A stretch of 64,000 nucleotides of DNA. Origin: an uncultured Bacteroidales bacterium. GTDB lineage: Bacteria; Bacteroidota; Bacteroidia; Bacteroidales; Muribaculaceae. Location of the stretch: the NCBI GenBank assembly GCA_900544535.1, contig UQVH01000002.1:105832-169831 (forward strand). The letters are read 5' to 3'. The position numbers and the translations under genes were made by a program. This document shows, one piece after another, positions 1 through 9,004 of this stretch (position 1 is the stretch's first letter; each line of letters opens with the position of its first letter). The notes below the pieces were generated by a model. That model saw only the letters and a list, made by a program, of their open reading frames with translations. It ran no database searches and was not told the DNA's origin.

Positions 1-648
1 TTTAAGAGAATTAGCGAAGCCGTTGCCGTTTTCAACTACACCATAAACGTATGAGGTGTTGCAGACCTCGATGTCGCCGATGACAAATTCAGCATTGTTG
101 TCGAATGAGAAACCTCCGAGCGAAACTTCTTTACCGCGTCCATACACAGAAGAAATTGCGGAAGCATCGCAGGACCCGTTGACAATAGCGAAGGTATTTG
201 AGCCGTCATCGCCAGCACCTTTATTGGTCCCGTCTCTGGAATCATCGTTATATACGCTGCACTGATTGTTGTAGGAATACCACCAGTCACCGGTTTTCCC
301 CTCAGGATTTGAACGGTAGTTGAACTGTGAAAGAAACATACCACCATTATATAAGGTGGCGATACCGGGATACCAGTCTCCCTGGGTATTCAGTCCGAAT
401 TTTATGGCATCAGTGCCCTTGTTGAATGCGATTGAACCGGCGGTGAAACGCTCGCCGGTATAATCGGCATAGAGATTTGCACCATAGGAATCAGGACCTG
501 CGAGAATGATGTCGGTGTTTTCAAATGTGATCTCTCCGACTTTTACAGTTCCTTTGGGCCCGTCATTGTCATCATCGCTACATGATGAAAGAAAAGGAAT
601 CGCGCAAACGGCGAGAGTAAATGCGTAGGTTTTTAAATTTGTATACAT
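1..648 (-). CDS. DUF4465 domain lipoprotein (partial, runs off the left edge)
   Basis: This reading frame starts at the ATG at 648 and stays open to base 1, giving 216 codons with no stop, so the C-terminus lies outside the window. The N-terminus is a signal peptide ending in a lipobox (PFLSSCSDDD), so the mature protein should be a lipoprotein; the acidic residues after the cysteine fit surface export in Bacteroidetes. The rest resembles DUF4465 secreted proteins, with a W/Y/N-rich beta region and the segment CNTSYVYGVVENGNGFA. The molecular function of this family is unknown. It begins 31 bases after the histidine kinase stop, so the two may be co-transcribed. Confidence 0.75.
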   Translation of the reverse strand, partial: MYTNLKTYAFTLAVCAIPFLSSCSDDDNDGPKGTVKVGEITFENTDIILAGPDSYGANLYADYTGERFTAGSIAFNKGTDAIKFGLNTQGDWYPGIATLYNGGMFLSQFNYRSNPEGKTGDWWYSYNNQCSVYNDDSRDGTNKGAGDDGSNTFAIVNGSCDASAISSVYGRGKEVSLGGFSFDNNAEFVIGDIEVCNTSYVYGVVENGNGFANSLK

Positions 649-679
649 AATTGAATTTGCAGATAGATTTGATTGATTA

Positions 680-1903
680 TTAATTCTGTTGTGTTGTAGT
701 TTCTGACGAGAGAGGAAATTCGATGGCGAACGTCGTACCGGCACCCGGTTCTGAACGCTTGACATAGATTGTTCCTTTATGATATTCCTCCACAATTCGT
801 TTTGTCAGGGTAAGTCCTAAACCCCAGCCTCGTTTTTTTGTTGTGAAGCCGGGATTGAAAATCGCTTTGTGGTTTTTCTTCGGAATACCTTTGCCGGTGT
901 CTGAAATTTCGATGACTGCGGCGTTTTTCTCTTGTCTGAGGACTACCGAGATACTGCCGCTCCCTTCCATGGCATCCACCGCATTTTTGATGAGATTTTC
1001 CATGACCCATTCAGCCAATGGCGCGGACATAGAGACGGGGAGAGGAGATGAACAGGTGGTGACACTGAGTTTTATGCGGCTTGAAATGCGAGAAGACATG
1101 TAACCGGCCGAATGACTGACAATTTCATTGAGGTCCTCAATTTCCATCGATGGCCGCGATCCGATCTTAGAAAAGCGCGATGCAATTGTTGACAGACGCT
1201 TAACGTCCTTGTCCATCTCTGCGACTATCTCAGGACTTACGCCTGAATCCGGCAATAGCTCAAGCCATGCCATCAGCGATGATATCGGAGTGCCAAGTTG
1301 GTGGGCGGTTTCTTTCGACAGTCCGACCCACACCTTGTTTTGTTCGGCCCGCTTGGTTGACGAGACGGCATAGTAGACAATCAGAACAAAAGCCAAAAGC
1401 ACCAATACCTGAACATAGGGATAAAAACTCAGGCTTTTCAAAACTTTGGAATCCTCATAGTAAAGATGCTGCTTCCCGGCTGCACCCATGTCGATGTCTA
1501 TGACATTGGGAGTCTTGCGTAGATCGGCGAGTTTTTCCAAAAGGAATTTGCGATTGACATCACTGAGGCCGAAAACCGTTGAATCGGCAGGTCCGGGCAA
1601 CGTGAAATTTCTCTGCATGATGATCTCGCCGCTGTCATCGGTCAGGAGAACCGGGATGGTTCGGTTGCGTTCGATGATCGACAGCAGGAAGTCAAAATTC
1701 GATGGCATCTCAGATTCGCCGCTCCCGGTATTGACAATCTCTCGTGTGGCATCGGCCCATATCTGCATTCTCTCCCGTTCCTGTTCGGAAAGATCCTTTA
1801 CGAGCGAGTCGGAATAAAACAGAAATATGCCGACAACGGCCACCGACAACAGCAGGAAGCCGATGAACCCTTTTCGTCGTATGTCATAGATATTGCCGCT
1901 CAA
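680..1903 (-). CDS. Sensor histidine kinase, membrane-bound, no adjacent response regulator
   Basis: A 407-residue kinase with membrane segments at about 12-30 and 161-181 that enclose a short periplasmic sensor region of about 130 residues. The H-box is ETAHQLGTPISSL with the phospho-acceptor His at 201. An HATPase domain follows, with N-box ENLIKNAVDAME, G1 DTGKGIP and G2 GWGLGLTLTKRIVEEY. It should autophosphorylate and pass phosphate to a response regulator. No receiver-domain gene is next to it, so the partner and the signal are unknown. It lies between the fumarase gene and a DUF4465 lipoprotein gene on the same strand. Confidence 0.9.
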   Translation of the reverse strand: MSGNIYDIRRKGFIGFLLLSVAVVGIFLFYSDSLVKDLSEQERERMQIWADATREIVNTGSGESEMPSNFDFLLSIIERNRTIPVLLTDDSGEIIMQRNFTLPGPADSTVFGLSDVNRKFLLEKLADLRKTPNVIDIDMGAAGKQHLYYEDSKVLKSLSFYPYVQVLVLLAFVLIVYYAVSSTKRAEQNKVWVGLSKETAHQLGTPISSLMAWLELLPDSGVSPEIVAEMDKDVKRLSTIASRFSKIGSRPSMEIEDLNEIVSHSAGYMSSRISSRIKLSVTTCSSPLPVSMSAPLAEWVMENLIKNAVDAMEGSGSISVVLRQEKNAAVIEISDTGKGIPKKNHKAIFNPGFTTKKRGWGLGLTLTKRIVEEYHKGTIYVKRSEPGAGTTFAIEFPLSSETTTQQN

Positions 1904-1949
1904 AATAGGAAATTTGCAGTGATGTATCAGGGTATGATAATAAGAAGTC

Positions 1950-1984
1950 GCACAGAGTGGTCTGAGAACGATGTCACTCTGTGC
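1950..1984 (-). terminator. Inverted repeat downstream of fumarase, probable terminator
   Basis: GCACAGAGTG (1950-1959) and CACTCTGTGC (1975-1984) form a perfect 10-bp stem with a 15-base loop between the fumarase stop and the histidine kinase start. The minus-strand sequence that follows (GACTTCTTATT) is only weakly T-rich, so termination is plausible but not certain. Confidence 0.5.
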
Positions 1985-2057
1985 AACTTCGGTTGGGTCG
2001 TATCAATATCGGAGTATTGACGGGCTGATCATAAGGATTTTAGTCAGCGTCTCCGGA

Positions 2058-3716
2058 TCAGTGTTTGTCGTCGACAATAGGACATCCTGAGCAACGGTTT
2101 GAAATATCTGTGAAGAAATCGTTGCCCTTGTCGTCGACAAGAATGAATGCGGGGAAGTCCTCAACCTCGATTTTCCAGATGGCTTCCATGCCAAGTTCGG
2201 GATATTCGAGAAGTTCAACTTTCTTGATGCTGTTCTGTGCGAGGATAGCGGCAGGGCCACCGATTGAACCGAGGTAGAAACCGCCGTGCTTGTGGCAGGC
2301 GTCTGTAACCTGCTTGCTGCGGTTGCCCTTGGCAATCATTACCATAGAACCGCCGGCCGACTGGAACTGATCGACATAGGAGTCCATACGTCCGGCAGTT
2401 GTCGGGCCGAAAGATCCTGAAGGCATACCTGCGGGAGTCTTGGCAGGTCCGGCGTAGTAGATCGGATGATCTTTGAGGTACTGAGGCATAGGTTCACCAT
2501 TGTCAAGACGTTCTTTGATCTTGGCGTGTGCGATATCGCGACCTACGATGATGGTACCGTTGAGAGAGAGACGGGTCGCCACAGGATATTTCGAAAGTTC
2601 GGCAAGGATTTCGGGCATCGGACGGTTAAGGTCGATCTTCACGACGTCACCTTCGCCCTGTTTACGGTATTCTTCCGGAATGAGTTCGCCGGGGTTGCTG
2701 TCAAGTTTTTCAATCCAAAGACCTTCGCGGTTGATCTTAGCCTTGATATTGCGGTCGGCGGAGCAGGATACGCCGAGACCGACAGGACAGGAAGCACCGT
2801 GGCGGGGAAGACGAATCACGCGGATGTCGTGAGCGAAATATTTGCCACCGAACTGAGCGCCGAGGCCAAGACGTTCGGCTTCTTTCTTAAGCTCGGCTTC
2901 GAGTGCTTTGTCGCGGAAAGCGTGGCCGAGTTCGTTACCGTGATCGGGAAGATTGTCATAATATTTCACCGAAGCCTTCTTCACGGTCTCAAGATTCTTC
3001 TCGGCAGAAGTGCCACCGATGACAAATGCGATGTGATAGGGAGGACATGCAGCGGTGCCGAGGCTCTTCATCTTCTCGACAAGGAAGGGGACGAGTGTCT
3101 TAGGGTTGAGAATAGCTTTGGTCTCCTGATAGAGATAGGTCTTGTTGGCAGAGCCTCCTCCCTTTGCGACAAAGAGGAATCTATATTCGTCACCCTCAGT
3201 GGCGTGGATGTCGATTTGAGCCGGAAGGTTGCAACCGGTGTTGACTTCATCGTACATTGTCAGGGGCGCATTCTGAGAATAGCGGAGATTATCGGTGGTA
3301 TAGGTCAGATAAACGCCTTTGCTGATTTTCTCTTCATCGTCACAACCGGTGTAGACATTCTGCCCTTTTTCGCCGTGGACGATGGCAGTACCGGTATCCT
3401 GGCAGAAGGGGAGAGCACCTTTAGCTGCCACCTCCGCATTGCGAAGCATGGTCAGAGCGACGAACTTGTCATTTTCAGAAGCTTCGGGGTCAGAGAGGAT
3501 TTTTGCTACCATCTCATTATGCTCGCGACGAAGCATGAAAGCATTGTCGTGAGTGCAGGCACGGGCAAGAACCGTGAGAGCTTCGGGATCAACCACGAGA
3601 AATTCGTGTCCGCCCCAGTTTTCTACTTTGACGTAGTCGGAAGTCAGTTTGTAATATTCAGTTGTATCAGGACCCAGGGGAAACATGGGCTGATATTTGA
3701 ACGGTTTGGTTGCCAT
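2058..3716 (-). CDS. Fumarate hydratase, class I (iron-sulfur)
   Basis: A 552-residue class I fumarase, which interconverts fumarate and malate in the cytoplasm using an oxygen-sensitive [4Fe-4S] cluster. In gut Bacteroidetes it serves the reductive branch toward succinate. Family landmarks are [11 protein letters not shown] and [10 protein letters not shown] in the N-terminal domain, [17 protein letters not shown], and the C-terminal beta-domain region [20 protein letters not shown] chose the ATG at 3716 ([13 protein letters not shown]) over an in-frame ATG 33 bases upstream, because the extra residues do not look like the family. A consensus promoter lies just upstream. It appears to be monocistronic. 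Confidence 0.95.
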   Translation of the reverse strand: MATKPFKYQPMFPLGPDTTEYYKLTSDYVKVENWGGHEFLVVDPEALTVLARACTHDNAFMLRREHNEMVAKILSDPEASENDKFVALTMLRNAEVAAKGALPFCQDTGTAIVHGEKGQNVYTGCDDEEKISKGVYLTYTTDNLRYSQNAPLTMYDEVNTGCNLPAQIDIHATEGDEYRFLFVAKGGGSANKTYLYQETKAILNPKTLVPFLVEKMKSLGTAACPPYHIAFVIGGTSAEKNLETVKKASVKYYDNLPDHGNELGHAFRDKALEAELKKEAERLGLGAQFGGKYFAHDIRVIRLPRHGASCPVGLGVSCSADRNIKAKINREGLWIEKLDSNPGELIPEEYRKQGEGDVVKIDLNRPMPEILAELSKYPVATRLSLNGTIIVGRDIAHAKIKERLDNGEPMPQYLKDHPIYYAGPAKTPAGMPSGSFGPTTAGRMDSYVDQFQSAGGSMVMIAKGNRSKQVTDACHKHGGFYLGSIGGPAAILAQNSIKKVELLEYPELGMEAIWKIEVEDFPAFILVDDKGNDFFTDISNRCSGCPIVDDKH

Positions 3717-3769
3717 ATAATTATACTTTGAGTGTTTACAGATAATCAAGCGAGGTTCGCTTCAGTTGA

Positions 3770-3800
3770 CAAATATACGAACAAAATTTCAAACAACAAA
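3770..3800 (-). promoter_or_regulatory. Bacteroidetes-type promoter for fumarase
   Basis: On the minus strand, TTTG (3800-3797) is followed after 19 bases by TATATTTG (3777-3770), a full match to the -33 TTTG / -7 TAnnTTTG consensus. It lies 53 bases upstream of the chosen start. Confidence 0.75.
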
Positions 3801-3813
3801 CGAAATGCAGAGG

Positions 3814-6282
3814 CTATTTTAAGTTTACAACCGTAATGCCGGCACCGCCGAAACGTACATCCTCGTCGTGATATGATTCTATGCCGGGAGTGGTCGAAAG
3901 CAACTCGCGGATAGCCTGGCGCAATGCTCCGGTGCCTGTACCGTGAAGAATGCGTACACGGGATATATTGAAGCGGATGGCATCGTCAATGAAATAGGTG
4001 ACGGCCTGAATGGCTTCATCAGCGCGCATCCCGCGGACGTCGATTTCCTGTTTGAAGCGGAGCTGACGTTCGTAATCCGAGTCGATCGTGTGCATTGACA
4101 CACTCGATTTGGTCTCGGTTTTAGGTTTGGCATCAGTCAGAGTCAGACGGTCGGTCTTGACAGAGGTTTTCAGATTCCCGAAAGCGACGAGAGCGTTTTT
4201 ACCTGAAAGTTCAAGAATAGTACCTACGGTAGAGCCACCATCAAGACGGACATTGGCCCCGACTGAAAAATCACGTTTGGGAGTTCCTGTGGACTGCCTT
4301 TCAGAAGTTCCTGCATTTTTTGATTTTTTCTTTTTGGGAACCTTGGCAAGGAGCGAGTTGGTGTCTTTGTAGCGATTGCTGTCGCGTTCGAGCTCTACCC
4401 GCTGTTCTTTCAGCTTGCGGCGTGCTTCGAGAGTGCGTTCACGCTCGGCGTTCGCCTCCTTGATGTCGGCAATGGTGCGCTCGATTACAGCATTCGACGA
4501 ATCCAGAATTTTTTTTGCCTCGGTTCTTGCTTCCTCGATGATCTCGCGGCGTTTGGTCCTGAGCTGATCCGCATCTTCGGTGTAGCGGGCAAGCATTTCT
4601 TCCAGTTTCTTTTCTTTCTGCCGGATGGCGGTGCGCTTATTCTCCCAATATCGTTTGTCGCGAGTGATGTCGAGAAGATAATTGTCGAGATTCATATATT
4701 CCTTGCCGACGATCTCTTCCGCTGCCAGTATTATCTCGGCAGGAAGTCCGGTCTTTCGTGCGATTTCTACTGCGAAAGAACTGCCGGGATTGCCGATCGA
4801 CAATTTGAACATGGGCTGCATCAGATGACGGTCGTAAAGCATGGAGCCATTGATCAACCCCGGAGCATCTTCAGCAAACTGTTTCAAAATCTGATAATGA
4901 GTGGTCACAATACCCCACATTCCTTTGACATTCATCTGTTCGAGTATTGCACGGGCAAGTGCGCCGCCAATCTGTGGTTCGGTACCCGAACCCATTTCAT
5001 CTATAAGGAAAAGTGAACTGCCGCGACCGCGCTGAAGCATGAATTTCATGCTACGCAGGTGGCTGCTGTAAGTTGACAGATCATCCTCAAACGACTGGTC
5101 GTCACCAATGTCTACGAAAATGTCCTGAAAGATTCCCACATGTGAATTTTCATAAACCGGCGGCAACAGACCGCATTGTGTCATATATTGTATTGTTCCG
5201 ACCGTTTTCAGGCATACTGATTTGCCGCCTGCGTTCGGACCGGAAATTACCAAAATACGATTTTCGCGGTTGAGAGTGATGTCGATCGGAACTATTTCAC
5301 GCCCCTGATGCTCAAGCGACAGTTTCAGGACAGGATGACAAGCATGGTACCATTCCATTTCCTGTCCGTCATGCAGCGATGGGAGAGTCGCGCCGATTTC
5401 GTCGGCATAAGAGGCTTTGGCGCTGATGAAGTCGAGCCGATAGACAACGGACGCTGCCACAAGCATTTCGGCTATGTGCGGACGCAACTGATCGGCGATG
5501 CCTGTGAGAATACGGATAATTTCCCGGTGTTCCTCAAGCTGAAGTTCGCGGGTGAGGTTATTAGCTTCAACAACTTCGGCCGGTTCAATAAATATAGTTT
5601 TGCCTGACGCCGATTCATCATGGACAATTCCTGGGATCTTGCGTTTGTTCATCGGAGGGACAGGGAGTACGAGACGTCCGTCGCGTACGGCGGGCGATGT
5701 GTCGGCGTCAAGCCATCCCTGTGCTATCGCAGAACTCAGCACCCGTCGCAGGATCGAGTTGACACGTCCCGACATTCCACGCAGCCGTGAACGGATCTCG
5801 GCAAGGGCAGGAGAGGCATTGTCTTTTATCAGGCCGGATGCCGGATCGACAGACTTGTCGATTATGGCAACAAGAGTCGGCGGAATCTCGTCAAGAGGCT
5901 CACCGAGACCTGTGAGAACCGGATATGGCGTATGGCCTTCCTCATTGTTCCGTCGGAAATATGATGCGATACGGGAAAAACATTCAAGCATCCTGCGGAT
6001 TTTCAGCAGATCCTTGATTTCAAGGAAGGTGCCGGGAATTTTGATTACGGCCAAGTCCCGGTCAATATCATCGACACCCTCTAAGGGAAGAGTCTCGTCG
6101 CTGTGTCTGGACCGCAGCATTTCGTCAACTGCGCCAAGAGAGGCTTTGACAAAGCTGAAATCTGTCTGAAACGACATCTCGGCACAGAGCTGACGGGCAC
6201 CTTCGCAATGACATTTCTTTGCCAATTGCAGGCGTATTGCCGCAAAACCTATTTTTTCTTCTATTTTCTCAGGATAAATCAT
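3814..6282 (-). CDS. mutS2: MutS2-family ATPase with Smr endonuclease domain
   Basis: An 822-residue protein, normal length for MutS2. It has the MutS-type core and clamp, the ATPase motif GPNAGGKS, a Walker B region LFLIDEMGSGTEP, a long charged coiled coil at about 520-640, and a C-terminal Smr domain (IDVRGMRADEA, then HGTGTGALRQAI). MutS2 proteins suppress homologous recombination by acting on branched DNA; in some bacteria they act on collided ribosomes instead, so the exact role here is not settled by sequence. It is transcribed divergently from the PepSY-like gene. Confidence 0.93.
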   Translation of the reverse strand: MIYPEKIEEKIGFAAIRLQLAKKCHCEGARQLCAEMSFQTDFSFVKASLGAVDEMLRSRHSDETLPLEGVDDIDRDLAVIKIPGTFLEIKDLLKIRRMLECFSRIASYFRRNNEEGHTPYPVLTGLGEPLDEIPPTLVAIIDKSVDPASGLIKDNASPALAEIRSRLRGMSGRVNSILRRVLSSAIAQGWLDADTSPAVRDGRLVLPVPPMNKRKIPGIVHDESASGKTIFIEPAEVVEANNLTRELQLEEHREIIRILTGIADQLRPHIAEMLVAASVVYRLDFISAKASYADEIGATLPSLHDGQEMEWYHACHPVLKLSLEHQGREIVPIDITLNRENRILVISGPNAGGKSVCLKTVGTIQYMTQCGLLPPVYENSHVGIFQDIFVDIGDDQSFEDDLSTYSSHLRSMKFMLQRGRGSSLFLIDEMGSGTEPQIGGALARAILEQMNVKGMWGIVTTHYQILKQFAEDAPGLINGSMLYDRHLMQPMFKLSIGNPGSSFAVEIARKTGLPAEIILAAEEIVGKEYMNLDNYLLDITRDKRYWENKRTAIRQKEKKLEEMLARYTEDADQLRTKRREIIEEARTEAKKILDSSNAVIERTIADIKEANAERERTLEARRKLKEQRVELERDSNRYKDTNSLLAKVPKKKKSKNAGTSERQSTGTPKRDFSVGANVRLDGGSTVGTILELSGKNALVAFGNLKTSVKTDRLTLTDAKPKTETKSSVSMHTIDSDYERQLRFKQEIDVRGMRADEAIQAVTYFIDDAIRFNISRVRILHGTGTGALRQAIRELLSTTPGIESYHDEDVRFGGAGITVVNLK

Positions 6283-6357
6283 AATGCAAAATTACGCAGA
6301 ATTTTTCAACATTCTGCAATGCCGACTTGTTTCTTAAGTAACTAATATATAAATAAT

Positions 6358-6861
6358 ATGGAATTTAAGCATTTAATGTCAGTGACCGCCTCGCTCGCAC
6401 TGCTTTTTGGAGGTGCGACGGCTGTCGCACAGGTACCGGATCTCAATGGAAGTAATCCGGGTATAGTGATGGCCGGTTCTCAGAATTACAGTCAGCTTCC
6501 GGATAAGGCCCGTTGTTTTATTGAAAAGCATTTCAAGAATGTGGGAGTGCGCACATGTGAGAAATACTTTGCCAAAGGCAAATATGAGGTCGAACTTGCA
6601 AACGGTATCGACTTGGAATTTGACACAAAAGGAAATATTCTTGAAGTCGATGCTCCGGGCAATACTGTTTTACAGGCAAGTGTTGTGAAGGATGTATTGC
6701 CCTCAAAGGCTTATGAACGCCTAGTCAAAGATGGATTTAACGGAATGGTCGAGGCTGTTGAATTCAACCGCGGGAAAGTATATGAGGTAGAACTCAATAT
6801 TCCCGGACCTGACACTTATGTGTTCGATATAGACGGGGTATTCCTTGCCATCGAGGACTAA
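6358..6861 (+). CDS. Secreted PepSY-like (DUF2874) protein
   Basis: A 167-residue protein with an N-terminal signal peptide (LMSVTASLALLFGGATAVAQ). Two tandem PepSY-like repeats follow, at about 45-100 and 115-167, each starting with LPxKA and containing a KYEVEL or VYEVEL strand and an F/L-D-I/T-D/K-G turn. Such proteins are periplasmic or secreted and often proposed to act as protease inhibitors or chaperones; no enzymatic role is known. It is probably a single-gene unit, since a hairpin follows the stop and tilS appears to have its own promoter. Confidence 0.8.
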   Translation: MEFKHLMSVTASLALLFGGATAVAQVPDLNGSNPGIVMAGSQNYSQLPDKARCFIEKHFKNVGVRTCEKYFAKGKYEVELANGIDLEFDTKGNILEVDAPGNTVLQASVVKDVLPSKAYERLVKDGFNGMVEAVEFNRGKVYEVELNIPGPDTYVFDIDGVFLAIED

Positions 6862-6868
6862 AGAGACT

Positions 6869-6899
6869 GTAATCCGGAGCAACGAAAGCTTCGGATCAC
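6869..6899 (+). terminator. Hairpin after the PepSY-like gene
   Basis: GTAATCCGGAGC (6869-6880) can pair with GCTTCGGATCAC (6888-6899), with one A-C mismatch and one G-U pair, eight bases after the stop. The following run is short (TTTAAAAT), so the terminator call is moderate. Confidence 0.45.
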
Positions 6900-6923
6900 T
6901 TTAAAATCTGCTTTGCGTGGGTG

Positions 6924-6949
6924 TTTGTTGCACAATTTTACTAATTTTG
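6924..6949 (+). promoter_or_regulatory. Promoter -7 element upstream of tilS
   Basis: TAATTTTG at 6942-6949 matches TAnnTTTG. TTTG occurs at 6924-6927, but the 14-base spacing is shorter than the usual 19-21, so the -33 part is unsure. The element lies 28 bases upstream of the chosen tilS start and supports that start over an ATG at 6917. Confidence 0.45.
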
Positions 6950-6976
6950 CAACAAACTTCCACGCTTTTCATATTT

Positions 6977-8314
6977 ATGAATTTCATCCGTTCCGTAGAG
7001 CAGTTTATAACACGCCATAATCTGATCGAAAAATCCGACAATGTAATAGTCGGACTTAGCGGCGGCGCTGATTCCGTTGCATTGCTGACGGTACTCAGCA
7101 ATGCCGGCTATAATGTGACCGCCACTCATTGTAATTTCCATCTGCGTGGGGAAGAGAGTATGCGCGACGAGGCATTTTGTCGGAAATTATGTAGCGATAA
7201 AGGCGTGAAACTTCTGATAAAGGATTTCGATGTTGATGCCAGGCGCAAGAATACGGGGGAATCTCTCGAAATGGCTTGCCGGTCGCTGCGTTATGACTGG
7301 TGGGACAGTATGATTAAAGAAGGAATGGCAACAGTCATCGCCGTTGGTCATCATCGGGAGGACAATATCGAGACCTTTTTCCTGAATCTGTTCCGGGGTA
7401 GTTCGCTGACCGGATTGAAAGGGATGCTTCCACGCAACGGCTCAATAGTACGCCCGCTATTGGAATGTACTAAAGAAAACATTTTGGCCTATCTCCGTGA
7501 CTGTGGCCTTGATTATATGTCCGATTCGACCAACTCGGACAATTATTATAAGCGCAACCGGATACGCAACTGTCTCCTTCCTCTGATACAGCGTGAATTT
7601 CCGGGATCAATAGACTCAATTGCGCAGACAATCGGCCATCTCAGAGACAATTACAGTCTCTATCGGGAATATCGGTCTGAACTAAAAAACAGATATATTG
7701 ACAACAAAGGTGGCATAGATCTATACACACTTGTAGCAAAGGAGAATGATCCACGTATGGCGCTCTATGAGATACTTTCAGATGACGGCGTCAATATGAG
7801 CATCGTTGATAATATTTTAGAGGGATTCACAGCGGTGTCGGGTAAAGTATATCACGGTAAGGAAAAGTCCTGGCTTCTCGACAGAGGTAAGCTGATGCAA
7901 CTTAAAGAGGTCTCCGGAGATCTCTCGGATGAAATAGCAGTTGACCTTACCTGTTATCCTTTCATAGTCAGGGAGCTGAGCCAGCAGGAATTTTTGGAGC
8001 TGAAAAGAAGACAGGCACTCGATCCGTTGGCGATGTATGCTGACAGTGCGATCCTTAGCAAAAATGCGAATTTTACGATGCGTGGCTGGCGCAAGGGCGA
8101 TCGAATGTGTCCTTTCGGACTTAAGGGTTCGAAACTTCTGAGTGATATTTTCAGCGATGCGAAAATGTCGCTCAACGAGAAGAAAAGTATTAAGGTGATC
8201 TGCCGGAATTCAGATATAATATGGCTCCCCGGATTGAGATGCTCGGCCAAATTTCCGGTTACGGATAAAAGTGAAAAAGTATTGGAAATAGTCTATATAC
8301 CGTTGAGTAAATGA
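6977..8314 (+). CDS. tilS: tRNA(Ile)-lysidine synthase
   Basis: A 445-residue ATP-dependent ligase that attaches lysine to C34 of the tRNA(Ile) with CAU anticodon, turning it into an AUA-reading tRNA. The PP-loop SGGADS is at residues 28-33. HCNFHLRGEES, the HHREDNIETFFLN motif and the TilS C-terminal domain (RGWRKGDRMCPFG) are all present. The ATG at 6977 (MNFIRSVEQF) is preferred: the upstream ATG at 6917 would add a non-homologous leader and put the -7 promoter box inside the gene. The stop overlaps the start of the next gene as ATGA, suggesting translational coupling. Confidence 0.95.
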   Translation: MNFIRSVEQFITRHNLIEKSDNVIVGLSGGADSVALLTVLSNAGYNVTATHCNFHLRGEESMRDEAFCRKLCSDKGVKLLIKDFDVDARRKNTGESLEMACRSLRYDWWDSMIKEGMATVIAVGHHREDNIETFFLNLFRGSSLTGLKGMLPRNGSIVRPLLECTKENILAYLRDCGLDYMSDSTNSDNYYKRNRIRNCLLPLIQREFPGSIDSIAQTIGHLRDNYSLYREYRSELKNRYIDNKGGIDLYTLVAKENDPRMALYEILSDDGVNMSIVDNILEGFTAVSGKVYHGKEKSWLLDRGKLMQLKEVSGDLSDEIAVDLTCYPFIVRELSQQEFLELKRRQALDPLAMYADSAILSKNANFTMRGWRKGDRMCPFGLKGSKLLSDIFSDAKMSLNEKKSIKVICRNSDIIWLPGLRCSAKFPVTDKSEKVLEIVYIPLSK

Positions 8315-8883
8315 AAAATATGGATAAGAAAGAACTGTTGATAAAAAATATGGTCTGCCATCATTGCGTCAAGGCTGTTGAACAGATCCTTAGAGACGCC
8401 GGTTGCAAGGATTTTAAAGTTGAACTCGGCAGAGCGTTTTTGTCTGAGCCGCTGCCGGACGATGCGATGGCACAGGTTGAACTGCGTCTTCGTCGTGACG
8501 GTTTCGATCTTATCGCCGATAAAGAATCGGAAATTGTCGAAAAGACCAAACACGCGATCCTACATCATATAAGGGAAGAAAAAGAGAAGCAGCACAATCT
8601 CTCGGAGTGTATAGAACGCCAGTTAGGCATGAGTTATGATACAGTCAGCCGAATTTTCTCCATGAAAGAAGGGCGGACATTGGAAAAATATCATATCGCC
8701 CAACGTATCGAGCGAGTCAAAGAGCTATTGCAGCATGACGAATATACCCTGAGCGAAATAGCCTATATGATGGACTATTCAAGTGTGGCACACCTTTCCC
8801 GCCAGTTCAAAAGTGTGACTGGAATGACACCGTCGGAATATCTGCGTGGGTCAAGAGAACGGCTCGGATTGCACGAGATATAA
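8311..8883 (+). CDS. HMA-AraC fusion, candidate metal-responsive regulator
   Basis: A 190-residue protein with two parts. Residues about 8-72 form a heavy-metal-associated (HMA) fold with the metal-binding pair C16-H-H-C19 (IKNMVCHHCVKAVEQI). Residues about 100-185 form an AraC-type double helix-turn-helix (LSEIAYMMDYSSVAHLSRQFKSVTGMTPSEYLR). It sits directly before an exporter that also carries an HMA domain, so I infer that it senses a soft metal such as copper and controls that exporter. The second cysteine pair or AraC sugar-binding domain seen in other regulators is absent. It overlaps tilS by four bases. Confidence 0.8.
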   Translation: MKNMDKKELLIKNMVCHHCVKAVEQILRDAGCKDFKVELGRAFLSEPLPDDAMAQVELRLRRDGFDLIADKESEIVEKTKHAILHHIREEKEKQHNLSECIERQLGMSYDTVSRIFSMKEGRTLEKYHIAQRIERVKELLQHDEYTLSEIAYMMDYSSVAHLSRQFKSVTGMTPSEYLRGSRERLGLHEI

Positions 8884-8944
8884 GGTAGCGGGACTGCCGT
8901 TGTCCGGGCTGAAAGAAATTTGGCAATCTATTTCCGCAATTGTG

Positions 8945-8982
8945 TAACGCAAGAAAGCCTTTCGATTTGTAACTTTGCGTTA
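8945..8982 (+). promoter_or_regulatory. Candidate operator/promoter of the metal exporter
   Basis: TAACGCAA (8945-8952) and TTGCGTTA (8975-8982) are a perfect 8-bp inverted repeat with half-site centres 30 bp apart, about three helical turns. The right half overlaps the -7 element TAACTTTG (8970-8977). No good -33 TTTG sits 19-21 bases upstream, as expected for an activator-dependent promoter. No T-run follows, so this is not a terminator. Confidence 0.5.
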
Positions 8983-9004
8983 GAAAATTAAAGAATAAGG
9001 ACCA

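Noticed and set aside
2466..3731. Long open frame (421 codons) antisense to fumarase
   Set aside because: It lies wholly opposite a well-conserved enzyme gene, has no domain resemblance, and reflects codon bias in the sense gene.
5552..6169. 205-codon frame antisense to mutS2
   Set aside because: Low-complexity Arg/Ser-rich translation, a typical shadow of the real gene on the other strand.
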